Origin: Alkaliphilus sp. NP8
GTDB taxonomy: Bacteria; Bacillota; Clostridia; Peptostreptococcales; Natronincolaceae
Direction: 5' to 3'
NCBI GenBank assembly: GCA_015978205.1
Contig: JADWMM010000031.1
Coordinates: 1-64,000, forward strand
Length of the DNA: 64,000 bases
The position numbers and the translations under genes were made by a program. The notes beneath the pieces are model-generated. The model saw only the letters and a program-made list of their open reading frames with translations, was not told where the DNA came from and made no database searches. Shown piece by piece: positions 1 to 7,375 of this stretch (the stretch's first letter is position 1; each line of letters begins with the position of its first letter).

Positions 1-79
1 GATTAATTTACACTACCCCTGAGATAGGAGTTTTTCTAGGTATCTTACATGCAAATGGTCCGTACTATTTAAACTAAAG

Positions 80-1309
80 CTAATTTAACCTACCAATTAA
101 TGGCTTAATTTGTGATTTAATAAAACATGCTCTCACAATTGAATTAGTGCCATATCTTCGCCTAAGATGATCTATTGTGTTATCAAGAGCCTTATTTCTA
201 TCATGGAGCTTCTCATCAAACAAAGATTTTTGATAAACGTTACTATCACAGAGATCCGATACTCTAATACCTAAATGTCTAATAGGCTCCCCTTTCCAAG
301 CTTCATCAAATAAAGTTTTTGCTGTTTTAAATATTTCATTAGTGCAATCAGTATTACTGCATAGTTTTGCTTGATGAGAATACTTTATAAAATCCTTATT
401 TTTAATTTCCACAGATACTACTCCTGCAGCAGATTTTTGATCTCTTAACCTCATACAAACCGTTTCTGCTATAGCTAATAGTACCTTATGTGCTATTTTT
501 CTTTCTGTTACATCAAAAGCTATCGTTGTAGAGTTTCCTACTCCTTTTGATTTTAGATAATCTTCACTACTTACAACGCAATCATCTATTCCATTTGCAA
601 ATTCCCATACCATAACTCCATTCCTTCTGAATTTACTTCTTATAACATCAATATCGTAATTAGCAAGATCTCCTATAGTAGATATTCCTATCTTTTGAAA
701 ATCTGTTGCTGTGGCCTTACCTACCATAAATAAATCACCCACTGGAAGTGGCCACATCTTACTTTTTATTTCTCCTGGATAAAGAGTATGGACCTGGTCT
801 GGTTTTGAAAAATCAGACGCCATCTTTGCTAATACTTTGTTAGTAGATATTCCTATATTTACTGTAAATCCAAGCTCTTTTTTTATACGATCTTTTATTT
901 TATGTGCTGCAGTAACAGGATCACCAAAGTGGTAATCCATATGTGTATAATCTAAGAAAGCTTCATCTATAGAATATCTTTCAACGAATGGTGAATATTC
1001 TTCTAAAATTTTCATCATAGATCTGCCAGAACTTAAGTATAAATCATGATTTGGTGGTGCGATAATTAGGTTCCTACACTTTTTAAGTGCAGAGTGTATA
1101 GTTTCTCCAGTTATAATACCATACTTCTTTGCCGGTATTGATTTGGCTAGAACTATTCCATGTCTAGTTGCTGAATTTCCACCAACTACTGAAGGTATTT
1201 CTCGTATATCTACTGTTTCTCCAATTTTAAGTCTAAATACAGCTTCCCAGGATAAATAAGCAGAATTAACATCAATATGCATAATAGTTTGTTTTTTAAT
1301 TTCTTCCAA
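80..1309 (-). CDS. Y-family translesion DNA polymerase (UvrX/UmuC/DinB type)
   Basis: Error-prone lesion-bypass polymerase. The N-terminus carries the metal-binding MHIDVNSAYLSWEAV segment, and the catalytic motif YSIDEAFLDYT lies near residue 115. Helix-hairpin-helix and little-finger regions follow, and the length of about 409 residues is normal for UvrX-like proteins of plasmids and SPbeta-type phages. A GTG at 1318 overlaps the upstream stop, but a TTG at 1309 sits four bases after AGGGGTGAT and is the better start. It is translationally coupled to the upstream LexA-like gene and so falls under that SOS-box promoter. Family assignment is secure; the exact subfamily is inferred. Confidence 0.93.
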   Translation of the reverse strand: MEEIKKQTIMHIDVNSAYLSWEAVFRLKIGETVDIREIPSVVGGNSATRHGIVLAKSIPAKKYGIITGETIHSALKKCRNLIIAPPNHDLYLSSGRSMMKILEEYSPFVERYSIDEAFLDYTHMDYHFGDPVTAAHKIKDRIKKELGFTVNIGISTNKVLAKMASDFSKPDQVHTLYPGEIKSKMWPLPVGDLFMVGKATATDFQKIGISTIGDLANYDIDVIRSKFRRNGVMVWEFANGIDDCVVSSEDYLKSKGVGNSTTIAFDVTERKIAHKVLLAIAETVCMRLRDQKSAAGVVSVEIKNKDFIKYSHQAKLCSNTDCTNEIFKTAKTLFDEAWKGEPIRHLGIRVSDLCDSNVYQKSLFDEKLHDRNKALDNTIDHLRRRYGTNSIVRACFIKSQIKPLIGRLN

Positions 1310-1314
1310 TATGA

Positions 1315-1524
1315 TCACCCCTGGTTTATTACTCTAATAGCTCTTCGTTTTTCTCTTCCTACTGCGATCAATCCATTGTTTTCTAATATTTTCAAATGAT
1401 TGAAAACTGTACTTAATGATTTATATTTACATATTTCTGCAAGTTCTCGAATAGATGGACTGTATCCATTATTTTTTATATATTCTTTAATCGCTTTTAG
1501 TAAGTTTGCATGTTTTTCATTCAT
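1315..1524 (-). CDS. LexA-type DNA-binding domain protein without protease domain
   Basis: A 69-residue protein matching only the winged-helix N-terminus of LexA: LLKAIKEYIKNNGYSPSIRE, then a recognition helix with SLSTVFNHLK and a wing ending RRAIRVI. There is no S24 autoproteolysis domain and no linker, so RecA-stimulated self-cleavage is impossible. ATG at 1524 is chosen because AAGGAG lies eight bases upstream; GTG at 1533 is the alternative. It overlaps the polymerase gene and its promoter holds a perfect LexA box. Inference: it binds SOS boxes as an autoregulator or competitor of chromosomal LexA. It resembles LexA itself more than MarR or ArsR wHTH proteins. Confidence 0.85.
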   Translation of the reverse strand: MNEKHANLLKAIKEYIKNNGYSPSIRELAEICKYKSLSTVFNHLKILENNGLIAVGREKRRAIRVINQG

Positions 1525-1556
1525 TGTTTTCACTCCTTAGTTAATTATTTAATATT

Positions 1557-1585
1557 ATTATATCGAACAGACGTTTGTGTGTAAA
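1557..1585 (-). promoter_or_regulatory. Sigma-A promoter with embedded LexA/SOS box for the lexA-like/polymerase operon
   Basis: Reading the minus strand, TTTACA (1585-1580), 17 bases, then TATAAT (1562-1557). The spacer contains CGAACAGACGTTTG (1564-1577), a perfect match to the Gram-positive SOS box CGAAC-N4-GTTYG. Repressor bound here would cover the spacer and block polymerase. Confidence 0.85.
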
Positions 1586-1662
1586 ATTGCTTATGTAGTC
1601 AAATAAGTCTGATTTATAGAGATTCTTGGTGCTATTTAGATTTTTTAGTGATTTTTGACATT

Positions 1663-1691
1663 TTACTACCAAACAGGTGTTTGGTTATAAT
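1663..1691 (+). promoter_or_regulatory. Second SOS-box promoter, for the DUF5659-like gene
   Basis: TATAAT at 1686-1691 with a weak -35 (TTACTA, 1663-1668) at 17 bases. The spacer carries CAAACAGGTGTTTG (1670-1683) inside a 16-bp palindrome at 1669-1684; it differs from the SOS consensus mainly at the CG step. With the divergent box at 1564-1577 it places genes on both sides under LexA-type control. Confidence 0.65.
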
Positions 1692-1729
1692 TAACTTAGC
1701 TGGTGTTCTTCAATAAAGAGGTGAAATGA

Positions 1730-2005
1730 ATGAAAGATAATAAAATATCAAATTGTTTAGTTATAACAGATAAAGATTTAATTGTATCTCTAGTGGCCCA
1801 AGGTTTTCCTATAATAGAGATAAAAAAAGATCAAAATCAAAATAGGTGTATTGCTTATTTTGAAAATACAAAAAAACTAGATGAAGCAGTACTTGCATTT
1901 ACAAATAAAAATATAAACATAAATATTGCTGAATACTTTGCTGCAGATAAAAGAGTGCGTACACTGCTTCATCATCAGAAGTTGCATCACACAATCTTAA
2001 ATTAA
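1730..2005 (+). CDS. Small DUF5659-like protein
   Basis: A 91-residue protein with no signal peptide or membrane segment. The middle (CLVITDKDLIVSLVAQGFPI, then a charged strand and IAYFENTKKLDEAVLAF) looks like the DUF5659 family of small plasmid and phage proteins of unknown function; that match is from memory of the pattern. AGAGGTGAA lies just upstream of the ATG. It follows an SOS-box promoter and so is probably DNA-damage inducible. The C-terminal tail is rich in His, which is unusual for the family. Confidence 0.6.
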   Translation: MKDNKISNCLVITDKDLIVSLVAQGFPIIEIKKDQNQNRCIAYFENTKKLDEAVLAFTNKNININIAEYFAADKRVRTLLHHQKLHHTILN

Positions 2006-2071
2006 TACTATAAACTTTCAACTATCAAACTCACTTTCAATTATTTAATTTAAATTGAAGGAGTTGATAGA

Positions 2072-2845
2072 ATGCTTAAACCTCCAATAGCAAGAATGGG
2101 TGGTAAAAGTAAACTTAGAAAACAAATAATTAACCTTTTTCCTGACCATACGTGTTATACAGAGCCTTTTTTTGGTGCTGGATGGGTTTTCTTTGGTAAG
2201 GAACCTAGCAAAGTTGAAATTATAAATGATGTAGATCAAGAACTTGTTAACTTATTTAGAATGATAAAATACCATCATGGAGAATTAGAAAGGCTTATAA
2301 GCTACGAAATATGTAGCAGGAATCAATTTGATTTGTACAAAAACTCAAACATAAGTACTTTGACAGAAATTCAAAGGGCTGTTAGATTTATATACCTAAT
2401 CTCACAAAGCTTTGCAAGTAAAGGTGGATCTTTTGGATATGGGACTACAACACGACCATCTCCACAAATTTTTGATACAACAGCTTTGGCAAGTTTAAAA
2501 GAAAGACTTAGAAATACTTACATAGAGAATTTGAGCTTTGAAAAAATCATAAAAAAGTATGATCGACCCCACACCCTACATTTTTGTGATCCACCTTACT
2601 TTGAAACGGATGGTTATGATGCTATATTTGAAGAAAAAGACCACATACTACTTAGAGATATTTTAAAAAATATATCAGGTAAATTTCTTCTAACAATCAA
2701 TGATCATCCTAAAGTAAGGGAATGGTATAAAGATTTCCACATTATTGAAACTAAAGTTCAATATTCAGTATCAAAAAAAGCTGCAGCACGCAAGAAATAT
2801 AAAGAGCTTATTATTACTAATTATGTTCCCCCTGGTACTACCTAA
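2072..2845 (+). CDS. DNA adenine methylase (Dam family, D12 class)
   Basis: SAM-dependent N6-adenine methyltransferase of 257 residues. Motif I is near the N-terminus (ARMGGKSKLRKQI, then EPFFGAGWVFF), IINDVDQELVNLFRMI follows, and the catalytic motif IV reads CDPPYFETDGYD near residue 173. The last third matches Dam-family target-recognition and C-terminal regions. AAGGAG precedes the ATG. No restriction endonuclease is adjacent, so it may act as an orphan methylase protecting or marking the plasmid. A decayed relative of its C-terminal third lies at 55428-55700. Confidence 0.9.
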   Translation: MLKPPIARMGGKSKLRKQIINLFPDHTCYTEPFFGAGWVFFGKEPSKVEIINDVDQELVNLFRMIKYHHGELERLISYEICSRNQFDLYKNSNISTLTEIQRAVRFIYLISQSFASKGGSFGYGTTTRPSPQIFDTTALASLKERLRNTYIENLSFEKIIKKYDRPHTLHFCDPPYFETDGYDAIFEEKDHILLRDILKNISGKFLLTINDHPKVREWYKDFHIIETKVQYSVSKKAAARKKYKELIITNYVPPGTT

Positions 2846-2971
2846 TAAGGTAACTACTATTTTTATAATATTAATTAAATTTTTTTATGCTATATATAAC
2901 TTATATATAGCTCTTTTATTAAAAAAATATATTAAATTATATAATATATTTAACGCAAAAAGGATATAAAA

Positions 2972-2998
2972 AAGAGAAGTTCATAAAGACCTTCTCTT
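2972..2998. terminator. Convergent terminator hairpin
   Basis: AAGAGAAG (2972-2979) pairs with CTTCTCTT (2991-2998) over an 11-base loop. On the minus strand the stem is followed by TTTTTT, so it best serves the small membrane gene reading leftward; the plus side has a weaker T stretch for the methylase. Confidence 0.65.
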
Positions 2999-3076
2999 AA
3001 TTTTAAAATCTGAGTATTTATTATTTAATGTAACATCTGTAATACTCTTATATTAAATATTTTACTAGCATTTAAT

Positions 3077-3328
3077 TTATGCTTTATTAATTTGTTTTAT
3101 TATTAGATATATATTTAATAAAGTACCAATAAAAATTAAGAAAATAGAATAATAAAATAATGAGTTTAAGTTTATCGCTTGTATTTTTTCTAGAATATCT
3201 ATAGAACTAAAAAAATCCTTATAGTTAGTTATATATGAATTTACACTTGAGAGAACACTGCTTAACAAAAATATCCCCCCAAGCAAAAAAGTGTTGCTTA
3301 TAATAACTGTAATAATCATTCCTCTCAC
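3077..3328 (-). CDS. Small two-helix membrane protein
   Basis: An 83-residue hydrophobic protein with one membrane segment at about residues 5-28 and a second at about 58-78, separated by a polar stretch with charged residues. I do not recognise a family. The GTG start at 3328 is preceded at a good distance by AGGAGG (minus strand, around 3338-3343). It stands alone on the minus strand, ends at a terminator near 2998-2972 and is divergent from the secreted protein at 3572. A real gene on coding potential and RBS; function unknown. Confidence 0.55.
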   Translation of the reverse strand: MRGMIITVIISNTFLLGGIFLLSSVLSSVNSYITNYKDFFSSIDILEKIQAINLNSLFYYSIFLIFIGTLLNIYLIIKQINKA

Positions 3329-3370
3329 TCTATTTGACCTCCTTCCTGAAAAAATCCATATATTTTATTT

Positions 3371-3410
3371 AATGTAAATACTTTACATTTATTTGATTTT
3401 ATTGTATATT
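3371..3410 (+). promoter_or_regulatory. Promoter with palindromic operator upstream of the secreted-protein gene
   Basis: TTTACA (3382-3387), 17 bases, TATATT (3405-3410). The -35 box is the right arm of an inverted repeat AATGTAAA-TAC-TTTACATT (3371-3389), a plausible repressor or activator site. Confidence 0.5.
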
Positions 3411-3483
3411 GTGTATAAATAGTAAATAATATATGTTTAATGTATTCACATTCATATTATATATATATATATGGATATTATGC

Positions 3484-3511
3484 AAATATTACCTAGTAAT
3501 AGGTAATATTT
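3484..3511. promoter_or_regulatory. Perfect 12-bp inverted repeat upstream of 3572
   Basis: AAATATTACCTA (3484-3495), loop GTAA, TAGGTAATATTT (3500-3511). It lies between the proposed promoter and the start codon, in the 5' untranslated region. It could be a protein-binding operator or an RNA hairpin; there is no T run, so it is not a simple terminator. Confidence 0.55.
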
Positions 3512-3571
3512 AGATGATTACATAAGCATAATTATATTTACTAAAATTAACTATATTGGAGGGTTTATTTT

Positions 3572-4219
3572 ATGAAAAGAAAAATCTTAGCGTTATTAAC
3601 TGTCACATTATTATGTTTGAGTAGTTTTTCAACAGTATTTGCTTCTCAAGAGTTACATGATTTAGAATTAACTACTACATCTGAATTACAGCAATATATT
3701 AATCAAAATAATATTGTTGTTCCAGAAGGTCATACATTAAAAAGTGTAAAATTAGATTTCATTCCTAATCCTGAGGAAAGTTTTGAAAATGCTAACCCTT
3801 ATGATTCAATAGATCCTAAAGCCATCGGTGATTACGTTAAAAATGTTGAAAAGGTTAAAGATGATGTATATTTCCCAGATGACGAAATAAGTAGTGATTG
3901 GTACGACGGACCACTTGATTCTGCGGAATATACATTTAAAGAAAGTGTAGAAGCTAAATTAACTTCTTCGTTAGGTTGCTCTATTAGCGAAATAAGTGCT
4001 GAAGTTGGTTTTGAAGTAACTGGTAGTGAGGAAAAATCCAAAACTGCAACCATTAAAGGTGTAAATGAAAATGAAAGATTAAATGTTAAGGTTTATGGTG
4101 TTTATGATAAATATTCTTTTGATGTTTATAGTATTTTTGATAATCACCAAGGAACAGCATATGCTTATAAACCAATTGGTTTATATATAGCACAAGAAAC
4201 TTATGAGTTGAACAAGTAA
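3572..4219 (+). CDS. Secreted protein of unknown function
   Basis: A 215-residue protein with a clear Sec signal peptide: MKRKILALL, a hydrophobic core, then STVFASQ with probable cleavage after the AxA-like VFA. The mature part is acidic and polar, with DSIDPKAIGDYVKNVEKVKD in the middle and a beta-rich C-terminus containing YKPIGLYIAQE. Only one Cys is visible in the mature chain and there is no anchor, so it is probably released or loosely wall-bound. No family recognised. GGAGGG precedes the ATG. It is monocistronic, between a promoter/palindrome region and a strong terminator at 4331. Confidence 0.7.
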   Translation: MKRKILALLTVTLLCLSSFSTVFASQELHDLELTTTSELQQYINQNNIVVPEGHTLKSVKLDFIPNPEESFENANPYDSIDPKAIGDYVKNVEKVKDDVYFPDDEISSDWYDGPLDSAEYTFKESVEAKLTSSLGCSISEISAEVGFEVTGSEEKSKTATIKGVNENERLNVKVYGVYDKYSFDVYSIFDNHQGTAYAYKPIGLYIAQETYELNK

Positions 4220-4330
4220 TAAATAAAAACTGATTTAATAGTGAAAATAATTATTGTCAATAATAGATGTTGATAAATATTTAAAAATACAGTAATATAT
4301 CTGAAAATAAAAAAAGTTGTTTAACTACAT

Positions 4331-4380
4331 AAAAAATACTCTAATCACAATTAAAATATAAGTGATTAGAGTATTTTTTT
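4331..4380. terminator. Strong bidirectional terminator
   Basis: An 18-bp perfect stem: AAAAAATACTCTAATCAC (4331-4348) pairs with GTGATTAGAGTATTTTTT (4362-4379), followed by T. It ends the secreted-protein transcript about 110 bases past the stop. Confidence 0.85.
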
Positions 4381-4414
4381 ATATTAATTTAAAATTTTAA
4401 AGGTTTTTTCGATT

Positions 4415-4436
4415 GTATATATAAGTTATATATAAA
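4415..4436. repeat. Copy of the dispersed ATATAAGTTATAT palindrome
   Basis: Contains TATATAAGTTATATATA, directly in front of the MerR-like gene. The same motif in either orientation occurs at 2891-2910, 6601-6618, 6698-6712, 6817-6832 and 6916-6935. Its position suggests an operator for the MerR-like protein, but in such AT-rich DNA this needs statistical support. Confidence 0.45.
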
Positions 4437-4473
4437 TTAATATTGAAGACTCGAAGGGGGGGGGACACCTAAT

Positions 4474-5046
4474 ATGGATATAGAAAAAGAAAAATATTCA
4501 ATTAATGAGATTTCTGATATGTTAGATATTAATTCATCTACTCTTAGAAACTATGAAAAGGAATTTAATCTTATAATTCCACGAGATAACCGAAATCGTA
4601 GATATTACACTGATAAGGAAATCGAAATACTAAAAATTATAAAAGAAGCTAGGAAGGAAAATCATAGCATAGATACTATTCGCAAATCATTAGAAAAACA
4701 TGATTTTATTGAAAGCCAACAAGAAAATGGAATCAATCTAATGCCTATGGATAAATTAACTCCAGAACAACTTAATCAAGTTCAAGAGCAAATGTTCAAT
4801 AAGTTCTCTGAACAACTTGCTGAGTTAGTAATTACTAGAGAAGCTGAAATGCAGCAAAAATATGAAGAAAAACTATCAAAAGAGCTTTCTGACCTAAAAG
4901 ATTCTCTTAAAGATCAGTTGCAGCTAGAATTAAAAAACCACCAGGAACAACTAAAAGGTGAAAATGAAAAACTAATAAATTATATAGAAAAGTCTCGTGA
5001 AAGTGATAAAAAGAAATCTTTTTTTAGTAAGCTATTTAACAAATAA
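4474..5046 (+). CDS. MerR-like HTH protein with C-terminal coiled coil (RacA/DUF3967-like)
   Basis: 190 residues. Residues about 7-70 form a MerR-type HTH (YSINEISDMLDINSSTLRNY, then YYTDKEIEILKIIKEA). Residues about 85-170 are a long Gln/Glu/Lys-rich coiled coil, and the tail KKSFFSKLFNK resembles the basic-aromatic end of DUF3967 plasmid proteins. No effector-binding domain is present. Known relatives bind plasmid or chromosomal DNA, so a role in segregation or organisation fits. The start ATG follows an unusual run of nine G (4456-4464) that acts as the Shine-Dalgarno. The dispersed palindromes around it are candidate sites. Confidence 0.75.
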   Translation: MDIEKEKYSINEISDMLDINSSTLRNYEKEFNLIIPRDNRNRRYYTDKEIEILKIIKEARKENHSIDTIRKSLEKHDFIESQQENGINLMPMDKLTPEQLNQVQEQMFNKFSEQLAELVITREAEMQQKYEEKLSKELSDLKDSLKDQLQLELKNHQEQLKGENEKLINYIEKSRESDKKKSFFSKLFNK

Positions 5047-5096
5047 TATCTATATAACATTAAATAAAAAATACTAATTTATAAGGAGTAATTACT

Positions 5097-6173
5097 ATGT
5101 TTAAAATAAACGAATTATTTAATTATATTTCTGAAATATTAATCAAAAAGAGAAAAAAAACAGTTGCTATTAGTATGTTAATAATATTTTTATTTGTAGG
5201 CTGTAGTAGCCCATCAATAGAAAATTCAAATGCAACTACAAATACAGAAACAACTACATCTAACGAAGAATCTAAAGAGTCTGTAGATAGTGATCCTTTT
5301 GAAGGATATAAACTTATTGAGGTTGATGGTGGCGACCAATCAGGGCATAGAGAGCCTAATGTAGTGGTTGATATAGGCTTTGGTGATAGAGAATACTATG
5401 CTTATACAAACGAACATGGACAATTGATTAAAGTAACTGCTAAGGAAATTATATTACAAGATGAAGATAAAGAAGATGTTTTATCAACTGGCCGATATTA
5501 TTATGATGAAGCAAAAGTACCTGGTGTTGAAAGTAAAACATTAGATGAAGGGCATGTAATTGCTGATTCTTTAGGTGGAGTTTCTAATGCATATAACATA
5601 ACTCCACAAAATAGTACACTTAACAGACATGGAGATCAAGCATATTTGGAAAGAGCCATTAGAGATGCTGGAGGCTGTACAAACTTTGTTGCTATTATAA
5701 CTTATCCAAATACTGAAACTCATATTCCTAGTCATTACAGCTATACATACACGATTAAAGGAAATACTGTAAATGATGAATTTGATAATGTTAATCCAGA
5801 TGAAGTAAATGCAAAATTACAAACAGATAAACCTGCTGAAAAGCAAGTAGAAAAACAAATAGATTCAAAAAATAAAGATATAGCTATTACTAAACTAGAT
5901 AAAAAAGCTGAATATATTATAATTAAAAATTCAAGTAGTAACTCAGTAGACCTTACAGGATGGAAAATTGTATCAGTAAAAGGTAATCAGTCCTTCACAT
6001 TTCCAGACTTTACTCTAAATTCAAACTCAACTGTTAAAATTGGAGATTCTGAAAAAAATTCAGATGTAGATTTTCACTGGTTAGATGGTAGAGGTACTTG
6101 GAATAATAGTAAGAGTGATCCTGCTGAATTATATAATACTAATGAAGAACTTGTAGATAGATATGACGACTAA
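5097..6173 (+). CDS. Lipoprotein DNA/RNA non-specific endonuclease with lamin-tail domain
   Basis: 358 residues. A basic N-terminus and hydrophobic core end in the lipobox LFVGC (Cys near residue 36), so the protein should be lipid-anchored on the cell surface. After a Thr/Ser/Asn-rich linker comes a non-specific nuclease domain with LDEGHVIADSLGG (His of the DxGH motif) and NITPQNSTLNRHGDQAYLE (metal-binding Asn). The C-terminus (about 265-358) is a lamin-tail-like beta domain with VDLTGWKIVS. AAGGAG precedes the ATG. It may degrade extracellular DNA or affect uptake or transfer. The exact role is unproven; the domain calls are strong. Confidence 0.8.
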   Translation: MFKINELFNYISEILIKKRKKTVAISMLIIFLFVGCSSPSIENSNATTNTETTTSNEESKESVDSDPFEGYKLIEVDGGDQSGHREPNVVVDIGFGDREYYAYTNEHGQLIKVTAKEIILQDEDKEDVLSTGRYYYDEAKVPGVESKTLDEGHVIADSLGGVSNAYNITPQNSTLNRHGDQAYLERAIRDAGGCTNFVAIITYPNTETHIPSHYSYTYTIKGNTVNDEFDNVNPDEVNAKLQTDKPAEKQVEKQIDSKNKDIAITKLDKKAEYIIIKNSSSNSVDLTGWKIVSVKGNQSFTFPDFTLNSNSTVKIGDSEKNSDVDFHWLDGRGTWNNSKSDPAELYNTNEELVDRYDD

Positions 6174-6207
6174 TACTTATCTTATATTTATTTCAGGAGG
6201 TGATTTT

Positions 6208-6393
6208 ATGGATGAAAATAAGAAAAATAGTACTAATAAATTCCTAATGCGAATACATAATGTTTTAGGAGTTATTGCTATTTATTTTGCTTTATTCTTA
6301 TTTAATCGTTCATTAAATAATGAAGTTCTATTTATCGTATTAGCTGCATCTTGGTTAATTCCAGACATGAAAAATTCTCATAAAGAGTATTAA
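6208..6393 (+). CDS. Small membrane protein
   Basis: 61 residues starting at the ATG at 6208, which has a consensus AGGAGGTGA; the open frame begins earlier but has no RBS there. A polar N-terminus with Lys and Asn precedes two short hydrophobic stretches (VLGVIAIYFALFLF and VLFIVLAASWLIP). It follows the nuclease gene by 35 bases and ends at a terminator, so it is probably cotranscribed with it. An immunity or topology role for the nuclease is conceivable but unsupported. Confidence 0.6.
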   Translation: MDENKKNSTNKFLMRIHNVLGVIAIYFALFLFNRSLNNEVLFIVLAASWLIPDMKNSHKEY

Positions 6394-6437
6394 AATCTCA
6401 ATATTTATTAAGTAAATAAATTAGCAAATTAATCAAT

Positions 6438-6487
6438 AAAAAATGTCATGATCACACCTAAGGCAAATGTGTCCATGGCATTTTTTA
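6438..6487. terminator. Terminator after the nuclease operon
   Basis: An imperfect 19-base stem: AAAAAATGTCATGATCACA (6438-6456) against TGTGTCCATGGCATTTTTT (6468-6486), including G-U pairs, with an 11-base loop. Confidence 0.75.
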
Positions 6488-6600
6488 TTAATTATAAGTA
6501 ATATTATAGAAAAATTTATTTTAAATAAACCCTTTAATAAATAATATTGATATAATTAATTTGTAAGTTATTTATAAATTTTTAACTAATAATAATTCAT

Positions 6601-6935
6601 TATATATAAGTTATATATTTTTTATAACATTAATATATGATTCATCTAAACCTTGTATTTTAAACTTTTATATATTTATAACTTAATAATAAAACAAATA
6701 TAACTTATATGTAATTAGTTTCTATACCTTCTAATATCCTAATTAATAAATTAGGTGGCATGCTAGAATTATTAAAAATAAATACTACAATAAACAATAT
6801 ACAAGGAGAATACATTTTAAGTTATATATAGCTTATAATCTTTTAGTAATTCATTTATAATTACAATCTATAATTCTGTGTTTTAAACGGATATATAATT
6901 TGCATCTTATTTAGAACATATATATAACTTATAAA
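6601..6935. repeat. AT-rich noncoding region with four dispersed palindromes
   Basis: The 600 bases between 6394 and 6997 hold no credible gene. Apart from the terminator they contain the motif TATATAACTTATATA or its reverse at 6601-6618, 6698-6712, 6817-6832 and 6916-6935, plus poly-A/T tracts. It lies downstream of parR and could be part of a partition or replication region; that is inference. Confidence 0.45.
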
Positions 6936-6997
6936 ACAACTTATAGAAAAAGGCTTCATCCAACGGTTTAAATTGTTAGATGAAACCTTTTTCTTTT

Positions 6998-7357
6998 TTA
7001 AAATGAATTTAACTCACTTGGATCTATATCACTATCATCAACTTCTATTATATTATTGGCTGTTTCAGTTTTTGTAATTACTATCTCAGAATTACCGGCC
7101 ATTGCTTTTATCATTAACTTTAGATCCTTAATTTCTTCAATTATATTTTTATTCTCTTCTTCTATTGTCTCACGTATAACATCTTTAAGCTTGTCTGTTT
7201 TATCTGCACCCATCAAGCTGTCTAATGCAAGCATTAATGCTTTTTTGTTCTTAATCCCTTGCTTATCTAACTCATCTAAAAAATCTGCATACTGTTTTTC
7301 ATATTCTTTACTTAAATCTAAGTTAAGCTGCACATACTTTCTATTCTGCTTTGACAT
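6998..7357 (-). CDS. parR: ParR-like partition adaptor protein
   Basis: A 119-residue charged protein encoded immediately after parM. The N-terminal part (YVQLNLDLSKEYEKQYADFL) with a short basic lead fits a ribbon-helix-helix fold like other ParR proteins; the middle is helical and the tail is acidic (EVDDSDIDPSELNSF), which in ParR proteins contacts the ParM filament. ATG at 7357 is preferred because TAGGTG lies seven bases upstream. Sequence similarity among ParR proteins is low, so the call rests on size, fold pattern and synteny. It should bind the repeats upstream of parM and link them to the filament. Confidence 0.75.
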   Translation of the reverse strand: MSKQNRKYVQLNLDLSKEYEKQYADFLDELDKQGIKNKKALMLALDSLMGADKTDKLKDVIRETIEEENKNIIEEIKDLKLMIKAMAGNSEIVITKTETANNIIEVDDSDIDPSELNSF

Positions 7358-7375
7358 GCAATACACCTACTTTCT

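Noticed and set aside
1655-1660. TTGACA as -35 for the 1730 gene
   Set aside because: It is 25 bases from the TATAAT, too far for a sigma-A promoter.
2745-2969. 74-residue plus-strand ORF overlapping the end of the methylase
   Set aside because: Out-of-frame shadow running into AT-rich DNA; no RBS.
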